Of a stretch of 64,000 nucleotides of DNA, positions 57,659 through 64,000 are shown in pieces. Where the stretch lies: contig JAHLKI010000018.1 of assembly GCA_025602905.1 (NCBI GenBank), forward strand, positions 310,001 through 374,000. The letters are read 5' to 3'. The position numbers and the translations under genes were made by a program. The notes beneath the pieces were generated by a model. That model was given only the letters and a program-made list of their open reading frames with translations, did not search any database and was not told the DNA's origin. How positions within the stretch are numbered: position 1 is the first letter of the stretch; every line of letters begins with the position of its first letter. The DNA comes from Phlyctochytrium arcticum (lineage: Eukaryota > Chytridiomycota > Chytridiomycetes > Chytridiales > Chytridiaceae).

Positions 57659-59363
57659 TCAACAGCTTCGGCGGTAGCCATCGATCATGTACCCCTTCGT
57701 ATCTCCTCGACCACACTCAAACTGATAGCAGACGCATAGAAGTGGTGCAGCTGCACCGCCTTGATCGAATGGAAGCGATAGATCCTCAAAAACCTGTCGG
57801 CCAGTCAACATCTCATGATTTCCCAAAAGCAATGAATAATAACGTTACCTGCATGACGCTCAAATTGTCAATGGCAATCATTTTCTCAACGTCCAATTTC
57901 AGGCATTGGAAGCCAGCCAGGAACGCCGAAAAGAATTGGCGTACAAAGTCAAAATGATAAATATGTCTCGCGCCGTTTGCGCCCGAATTTGAGGAAGTGC
58001 TGGACTGGGGCGACCAGGAAGAAGGCATCGCAGGCGAGCCGTTGGAAGGGGTTGTGGAGGAGAGGAAGCTGGGGAAAACGGATGACGACGATGACGATGG
58101 ATCTTGAGCCAAGGTGGCCGACTCAGCAAGGAGTTGTGCAAATGGAGTGCCCATGAAAGGATCAGGGTAAGCGGCCGCAAGGTCTTGCAAATGCTGTTGA
58201 TCCGCAGGGTCTTCGCCGGCAAGGGAAAGTGCAGCAATGGGGTCTAGAAGCGATGGAATGGAGTCTGTGCTGGGATGCAAGGTCATGTTCACACGTTCCT
58301 CTTCATTGATTGCCGAGGGATCAGGATAAGGTTCTCCAGAGGAAGGCATCTGTGTTGAGGAAGAGTGCACATCATCCGGTGCCTTGCCCTCCCCATTGCG
58401 TACCGGATATTGAATTTCTTTGGTTTCCAAGATGCGCTGTCCAAAGTGGTAAACAGTAGTTGTACACTCGATGGTACGAGCGCGAGTGGTCTCAAATACG
58501 CTGACATTACGAAAGTCTCCGGTCCGAAGATGATGGAGGTTGAGGTTGATCTTGACCATCATGAGCCCGTTGTTGGGAAGGCCTCGATCACATAGTTCTT
58601 GGACCCGGGGAAAGCGATCTCTGCAGATGGAATTTACATGGGCAGGCTCACATTCATCCCCTTCCATCCGAGAAAAGCGAGCAAGTTGGAAACGCTCCAT
58701 CTGTAGGTAACTTTTATCAACAAGATATTCCTCACACATGAAAGCGGTATATTACCTCGCGCACATCTCCCACCAAGTCCAAGTACAAATAAAAATAGCT
58801 GAGGGACATAAGCTCTGGAGGGGATCGACGCGTTTGATGTTGTATCACTGCATCATTAGCAGTTCCAAAGTTGCTCAGAAAATGAGGCTTTGGTGAGTTT
58901 GATAATGATTGTGTCCGATGAAAGCTTTTCAATAGTAGTGATTGCGATGTCTCTTCTACTGGCGTAGGATAGGGTGATTCATCTTTTGCCTTGAGTATTT
59001 CCTGTTCACGCTGAAGAAGCGCTTGCTTGAGGGGGAGTTAGCTGCGAACCACGTTGATCGAGTGCGAGAGATCTCCTACCATCTTTAAGCGACCCAGGGT
59101 TGGCGGTGCGGTAGCAATCATCTGCTTCTTGGTCCTTCGCTGTTCAAATGCTGTACTGTTGACCCTCTCTAAAACGCATTGATCAGATACCGTTCACACT
59201 TGTAATTTCAGGGCCACGTACCACAAGTTTCTCCGACGTTTCGACTTCGTTTAGTAGATGGCTTTTGTTTTGTTGGGGAGGCAAAGACATTCCAATGTTG
59301 CGACTTTCCGGCTGCTGGAGGAAACGATGTTGCTCGCTCAAGGCCTAGCGATCCGGCAAGCAT
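57659..59363 (-). CDS. Protein with TEAD-type YAP-binding domain (TEA/ATTS factor relative); 5' end uncertain
   Basis: Five exons in transcription order: 59363-59222, 59168-59080, 59025-58756, 58700-57849, 57793-57659 (495 aa from ATG 59363). The C-terminal two-thirds match the TEAD YAP-binding domain, related to the C-terminus of fungal AbaA/Tec1. Landmarks in order: SLSYFYLYLDLVGD; RDRFPRVQELCDRGLPNNGL; MMVKINLNL; TTTVYHFGQRILETKEIQY; FDFVRQFFSAFLAGFQCLKL; EKMIAIDNLSVMQV; APLLCVCYQFECG. TEAD has the parallel blocks DKFPE..ELFEKGPPNAFFLVKF, TKVCSFGKQVVEKVETEY and TLLCIACVFEV. A disordered Ser/Pro insert of about 140 residues (about 272-411) interrupts the domain. The N-terminal 160 residues are basic and Ser/Pro-rich with RRTKKQ. 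No TEA DNA-binding domain is seen. The frame is open without ATG to about 59537, so upstream exons may exist. Confidence 0.75.
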
Positions 59364-60966
59364 TCTGAAAGATGATACGGACTTTGATTTGGGAGGTTGG
59401 GAGCCCACGAACAGGCGGAGATTCGCAGCAACGATAGCCGAGCTGTGGTTGTAAGCAGATTTGAGATGATCAGGAAAAAGACGAGGGGACGGGTGCTGAT
59501 GCGATCTTGTCAGAGAGGCCCTAGACTAGTGAGGCAAGGCGAAACGCTAGCTTCTTAGGCTGTTTAAACAAGATTTGAGAGGGCGATAATGTGATACTGG
59601 GTGCGGAAAGAAGGTGCCAAGGTAACGTTTTCCTGAAAAATACGGATCGAGGCTGCGATGATGCAGTTTTCCAGGGAATTCGGCTTGAGATTAGATGTGA
59701 CTTGCTCTTTATTCTTTGGCACACGACGGGCCAGCTAGTGCGTTGGGTGGGGGGTGGATGAAAGCCGGTAGATGCGCAGGAGCGTATCGTCGAATTCCGC
59801 TGATTACTCAAGCAAACCGCGTAAGCCGTTCCTTGCGTGTATTTTGCCCAGACTTGCGAAACAAGAAACGGTTGGTGAGCTGACTTATTTTTGCAGATGG
59901 GGTGAAGTGGTCAAGAGTTTTGCGAGTAGCGGTTGCGAAAACGGCAGGAAAATAAGATCGTTGTAAAAGTGTTTTAGGGTGATCCCGAGTTTGAGGCCGT
60001 GACCACTGCGCTTTTTCGAGCAATAAATGGCCGAGCGGAGTTTGGGTCGATCTGAACCTTCCTTGATTGATTGCTTGGGTAATTTAGTCACGCTGGCTGC
60101 CGATTCCAATGAGAGAATCTGTCTGGATGGTCCTGTTTCTTATATATGTGGTGCTTTCCAGGGTTTCAGGCGCCGCGGGCGAGATGTGTCGGCCAGCGTA
60201 GGTACAGCCTGGAGATGACGAGAACCCTGTGTCGGCCTTGTTGATGAGAGCAGTTGTTTCTACCTGGATTTCATGAATTGCCGATGCCCGAACCCGCCAT
60301 TTCTCCAATGGACCAGAACAGAAGCTCACGACGACAAACGACCGACGGACGACGACCTGCCCCCACCCATTTTAATTTGCAGGTATGCTGTTTCTCCTCT
60401 ATCATGATTAGCCAACCCCAATTTCCGTCCAGCTTCCCACCGGGCCCTGGGAGCCAGGGATAATAATGGTCGTTGGCCAGGGGTCGCCATCTTGACTTTG
60501 GTTTTCGGCGGCGTGACGAGCGGCGCCAGGGGCGAGTAATAGAACTTGCAATTTTGATGATGGAAATTTGAACAGGCCCGAATAAAATGGAGCAAGACCA
60601 GAATAAAAAGCAAGCCGGGGAGCTCTGTACAGTGCAGTCAGCGAAAAAAATGTAGTGGGCAGTATTGCTTGGTGAGCACTACATATGGCCAGTTTTCTCG
60701 GCCATGTCTGCGCATCTGGAAATGTGTCCGGATGTCCGGACATGCGATCAAACACGTTGATCCAGATTCCACCCCAAAAGGACTTTTCATTTTGCAAAAT
60801 TCGTTGACCATTCATCATAAGCTATGATATGGAAAGAACTGCAGAAAGGTATTCAAAAATAATGGAAATTCAAAAATGGTATATGATGAAGGAGTTATAT
60901 GAACAAGTTTGGGTGGCAGAAATGCAAAAGCATCACTGTCGGGAGAAAATAAACAATCTACAAAAT
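59364..60966. other. Long region without a confident gene; possible 5' exons of the TEAD-like gene
   Basis: About 1.6 kb. The TEAD-like frame stays open to about 59537 on the minus strand, to an in-frame TAG next to a usable AG acceptor, so more 5' exons may lie above. Several 60-95-codon frames occur on both strands, none with a recognised domain. There is a 12-bp palindrome at 60732-60743 next to a half-site repeat. Confidence 0.4.
60732..60743. promoter_or_regulatory. Palindrome ATGTCCGGACAT with adjacent repeat
   Basis: Perfect 12-bp palindrome, with an extra TGTCCGGA copy immediately upstream at 60724-60731. It may be a transcription-factor site. It lies about 1.4 kb upstream of the TEAD-like start and just 3' of the next gene. 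Confidence 0.3.
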
Positions 60967-63534
60967 TCAAGAACGAAATTGGGTGTCTGAAAAAAGTTCT
61001 GGGCCCCACTTGAAATCTTCCCATAGCCCGTCCTGCGACAATGCATTCCTTTTTCCAACTATCCAAGATGAGCGCGAGCCAGGATCGAGGGTGGGTCGGG
61101 AAGAGGCACTATTGTACTTGCGAATGGTATGGCTGGGAACATGATAACTGTATGGAACAGGGGGTGCTGATGTGGGCGGTGAGGGTAACGGTTGGGCAGG
61201 GCGGACCGGAGTCGTATATACAATGCCTTTCCCAGACGCAGAAGGAGAAGGAGGTGCGCTGTCCTTTCCGGAAGTAAATAGCCTCTTGAGTTTACGACTC
61301 CCCTTTCGCCGCAAAGTTTCGTTCGTCCGTGGAGCAGGTAAATTGGAGAAATCCGATGATGTTTTGTGGTAAGTCACTTTTGAGGCGACCGGCGCGCGTG
61401 CTCGAGATGGAGATTCCTGGAGGTCAGGGCTGTTGTACCCACTGTCAATACTGTCTTGCGATGTTCGACGCTCAATTGAGCCATCGGCGGATGGAGACGA
61501 GCCAAAAATTTGCCTTGTGGTCATTGTGTTGACTGTCGGTCGCCTCAATGTGTGAGAACGGGATAGCGTAATATGGCCAGCAGTGCTCTTTCCCGAGTTG
61601 TTGTGATCCGTTGAATCCATTGAAAGGTCAACTCCACTGTCCACCATGAAAGGGGAAGCCAGAACAGCTTGACGCGAACGACGCTTTTCTGAAATGGTCC
61701 CGGAGCGACTTGAACTCTTCGAATTAGCTCTGCTCAAATCTTTGGCCGTCTGAGTATTGTGTCGCACAACTCGCAGAACTCGGACACCGGAGCCAGATCG
61801 TAGAGTCACGGCAGAGACTGGAAGGGCTTCGGAAAAATGTGGTCCTCGCGCAGCCAAGGTAGAAAGACGGCCTTTTGGCGAATGTTCAACGCTCAACTTG
61901 TGCATGACGTGAACTGTCGGCTCTTGAAAGTGTGTCTCGGCTACGACTACCAATGATGGCCTACGACCGCCTTGGAAGCCTTTGACGCTTGCTCGTCGAG
62001 TAGTGCTCGCTGTCCCGTCTTGCTCGCGAGCTTCTGTTACAGTGGTTTGAGCCCCGTTCCATGCCGGAAGCCGCTTGGTTATCCAGTTGGATAATACGGA
62101 CGCGGATTCAGCCTGCGAACTCGAGTCGACCACGTCCTCCCACTTATCGTCGGAATCTTGACGATCTTGAGAAAGAATTGTTGTATCAATTGGAATGACT
62201 TGCGCAGCAAGCACTGGTGAAGTTGGCGGACTGAGCGGTGCGACCATTGTAGTCAAATCCGTGAGGGTCCCTTTAGCCCCTGCAGCCGGTGCTGAAGTGG
62301 TAGTCTTGATATTAAGCAATGTAAGGTTCTCTACTGAGTTTCGAGGTGTGAGCAACCCAGTTGATGCAAAACGCTTGGCTTCCGCGATACGAGCTGCCAA
62401 ATCTTGAGCGCTGTCCCGCAGCTTTCGGTCCCGGATATCTTGATCCTGAGTTGATGGTACTGAACTTGAACTGGAACTGGAAGATAGACGCGCAGATAGG
62501 CGAGACGAGGTGGGTATTTTGGACACGGGTATTTTCGAGAAGGCGGGGGAATGAGGTCGCACAATTTCAGTATGAGGTAAGGTGACATTGGCGCTGATAG
62601 AGCCTTGTTCTTTTACACTGCTGATAATGGCCTCCTCAATAGCAAGTGGAAGCGCGTTCGGCAAGAGACTGGTAGGTGATGGAGCTGTTTCTTCCGCAAC
62701 GGGTCCGGGCTTTTCAATGATAATGTCTGCATTCTCGCTAAACTTTGGCTGTTCATGTAACGGAATGAAGATCGCAGACCGGTGTCCCCAGGAACCTGTA
62801 CTTGACCGGTTACTGTAGCGGTTGCTGGTTCGCCACGCAGACACTTCTTGATTGCGATCATACTGCGCAAATGCTTCAGCGACGTCTTGCTCCTCCAGGG
62901 CAAAGCTGTCGAAAGGGCGACGCGTAGACATTCTGGAAAGTTGCCGACTGTTCCTCCTATTCGAAGGCAAGTCTGTTGAGAGGATGCTGTAGACTGAACT
63001 GCACGAACCCCGCCATTGTCGGTTAGACCTTGAAACCATAGATGCCATTGAAGTACGGTGGGATGAGCGGTACATTCTCCGGGCAGTCGAATTGAATCCT
63101 GGATTTCCCTGCTTGTAGACAATTGTACCGTGATTCCGTGACAAGTTGCGCGTAAGTGGCATTTCTCCGTGCATAAGAAGGTCCCCATTCTCGTCTTGGC
63201 TGATAATGCTCGCGCGTCTTCCTGAAGGATTAATCAAAAGAATCGAATCCCGGCGTGAGTAACGTTGCGTGGTCCTTTTTGAAAAATCGTCTGGGCAATG
63301 CAAAGTAACATTTTGCTGTTGTTCCTCCCATTGGGCTTGCGTGTAATTCTGAACGCCATCAAAGTCTAAATGTACGGGGCCGGAAATTGTTGGCGTGAGG
63401 AGTGTAGGCTGGTGTGAAGGTGAAGATTCCAAGCGCCTTCGGAGACTGGCAACAAATGCTCGGGGACCCCGTCCTTGAATCCGACTCTGCGCAAAGATGC
63501 TCTTCTCTTCGCGTTTCCTGGTCCTGGCAAACAT
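60967..63534 (-). CDS. Unrecognised 855-aa disordered Ser/Arg-rich protein
   Basis: Single-exon frame of 855 aa starting at an ATG at 63534. No family was recognised and there is no membrane segment or signal peptide. Composition is Ser/Thr/Arg/Pro-rich throughout and almost certainly disordered. Six RRxS motifs fit the protein kinase A consensus: RRDS, RRAS twice, RRNS, RRPS and RRTS. There are also SP/TP sites, a nine-Ser run near residue 360, and basic clusters such as RRKGSRKLKR near the C-terminus that could act in nuclear import or membrane binding. Short ordered-looking stretches include EEQDVAEAFAQYDRNQE and AQDLAARIAEAKRFAS. The uninterrupted length and normal codon use support a real gene. 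It is probably a regulatory or scaffold protein, but no function is assigned. Confidence 0.75.
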   Translation of the reverse strand: MFARTRKREEKSIFAQSRIQGRGPRAFVASLRRRLESSPSHQPTLLTPTISGPVHLDFDGVQNYTQAQWEEQQQNVTLHCPDDFSKRTTQRYSRRDSILLINPSGRRASIISQDENGDLLMHGEMPLTRNLSRNHGTIVYKQGNPGFNSTARRMYRSSHRTSMASMVSRSNRQWRGSCSSVYSILSTDLPSNRRNSRQLSRMSTRRPFDSFALEEQDVAEAFAQYDRNQEVSAWRTSNRYSNRSSTGSWGHRSAIFIPLHEQPKFSENADIIIEKPGPVAEETAPSPTSLLPNALPLAIEEAIISSVKEQGSISANVTLPHTEIVRPHSPAFSKIPVSKIPTSSRLSARLSSSSSSSSVPSTQDQDIRDRKLRDSAQDLAARIAEAKRFASTGLLTPRNSVENLTLLNIKTTTSAPAAGAKGTLTDLTTMVAPLSPPTSPVLAAQVIPIDTTILSQDRQDSDDKWEDVVDSSSQAESASVLSNWITKRLPAWNGAQTTVTEAREQDGTASTTRRASVKGFQGGRRPSLVVVAETHFQEPTVHVMHKLSVEHSPKGRLSTLAARGPHFSEALPVSAVTLRSGSGVRVLRVVRHNTQTAKDLSRANSKSSSRSGTISEKRRSRQAVLASPFMVDSGVDLSMDSTDHNNSGKSTAGHITLSRSHTLRRPTVNTMTTRQIFGSSPSADGSIERRTSQDSIDSGYNSPDLQESPSRARAPVASKVTYHKTSSDFSNLPAPRTNETLRRKGSRKLKRLFTSGKDSAPPSPSASGKGIVYTTPVRPAQPLPSPPTSAPPVPYSYHVPSHTIRKYNSASSRPTLDPGSRSSWIVGKRNALSQDGLWEDFKWGPELFSDTQFRS

Positions 63535-64000
63535 GTCGGGCCCTCTATTCTATAAAACAAGCTGAACGCCGGAGAGGTAGATGCTCGAGGATATGCTGAT
63601 GAGGCTATCGAAATGAGATTTTTAGAAGAAAAAAAAAAGAAATATCCTTCTCGGAGGGGATGCGCGGACAGATCTTGATACATATGTCCTTTCATGTTCC
63701 GGCCCGACATTATGAGGCAAACGGCCTTCATGTTGCCGCAGACGGGCATTGTGAGTATGCATCTGGCGGCTCATCAATGTGCATCCGCGCATGGTCCAAT
63801 ATTCGACCGAGCAGCAGCGCATGAAGGCTCTGCGCTGCGGTTGTCCTTTCGCGAGAGTGGCTTCTATTAACCTCGTCAATGTGAAACTGGATTTCGATAA
63901 CAAAGCGGAGTTGGTCCGCCGCCACAGTTGCGGCCTGCCGATAGCAGCGCTACGGTGTGGCTTGTCGTGGAAGGAATCAGACTCCGACTCTGTTCGAAAG
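63535..64000. other. Upstream flank to window end
   Basis: 466 bp containing the presumed promoter of the minus-strand 855-aa gene, with an A-rich run at 63629-63640. Short frames on both strands reach about 90 codons with no recognised domain. A gene running off the right edge cannot be confirmed or excluded. Confidence 0.4.

Noticed and set aside
57235..57681. 148-codon minus-strand frame after the TEAD-like gene
   Set aside because: Lies in the presumed 3'UTR and spacer, and its start overlaps the last TEAD-like exon in another frame. No domain.
59808..60023. Possible TEA-domain remnant on the minus strand (LTNRFLFRKSGQNTRKE)
   Set aside because: Loosely resembles the third-helix region of TEA domains, but lacks the invariant GRNELI and RKQVSSHIQ residues and could not be spliced convincingly to the TEAD-like gene.

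Overview
The window looks like nuclear DNA of a zoosporic (flagellated, chytrid-type) fungus. Fungal signs are a CSF1-type BLTP1 protein, a Pil1-family eisosome protein, a Kre9/Knh1-type GPI protein, a CAAX Ras, an AbaA/TEAD-related factor and many GT-AG introns of about 50-110 nt. Flagellum/centriole signs are a full-length inner-arm axonemal dynein heavy chain (DNAH6 type) and a CEP350-like protein. The phylum cannot be fixed from this window alone. Exon joins below were worked out by hand from splice sites, reading phase and family similarity. For every multi-exon gene the exon sum is divisible by three.

Layout. 1-658: 3' part of a Ras GTPase. 1168-15410: DNAH6-type dynein heavy chain (8 exons, about 4592 aa). 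15817-17642: mitochondrial GatA. 18653-19341: secreted GPI-anchored Kre9/Knh1-like protein with a TATA box. 19893-20700: acyl-protein thioesterase. 20755-23748 (-): CPSF2/Cft2. 25268-27090: Pil1-like BAR protein ending in a Rad18/UBZ-like zinc finger. 27191-38106 (-): CSF1/BLTP1 lipid-transfer protein (17 exons, 3335 aa). 38349-39692: Nse4 of the SMC5/6 complex. 39996-40844 (-): p23/Sba1 co-chaperone. 41414-42655: unrecognised protein. 42731-47531 (-): DUSP-UBL-USP deubiquitinase. 48752-54966: CEP350-like protein (6 exons, 1976 aa). 55029-57240: decayed region with a minisatellite, a PIF/Harbinger transposase relic and a second copy of the CEP350-like 3' end. 57659-59363 (-): protein with a TEAD YAP-binding-type domain. 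60967-63534 (-): disordered, basic, Ser-rich protein.

How the genes relate. The dynein heavy chain and the CEP350-like protein belong to flagellum and basal-body biology. Pil1-like, CSF1/BLTP1, the thioesterase, Ras and the GPI protein act at membranes or the cell surface. CPSF2, Nse4, p23, GatA and the deubiquitinase are housekeeping. Genes are tightly packed: the convergent pairs are 54, 100, 75 and about 300 bp apart, and CSF1 and Nse4 share a 242-bp divergent promoter.

The items most worth a second look are three. First, a TEAD-type YAP-binding domain in a fungus, with no TEA DNA-binding domain visible beside it. Second, an eisosome-type BAR protein carrying a ubiquitin-binding-type zinc finger. 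Third, a Harbinger relic fused to a duplicate of the neighbouring host gene's 3' end. No tRNA, rRNA, CRISPR array or intact mobile element was found.
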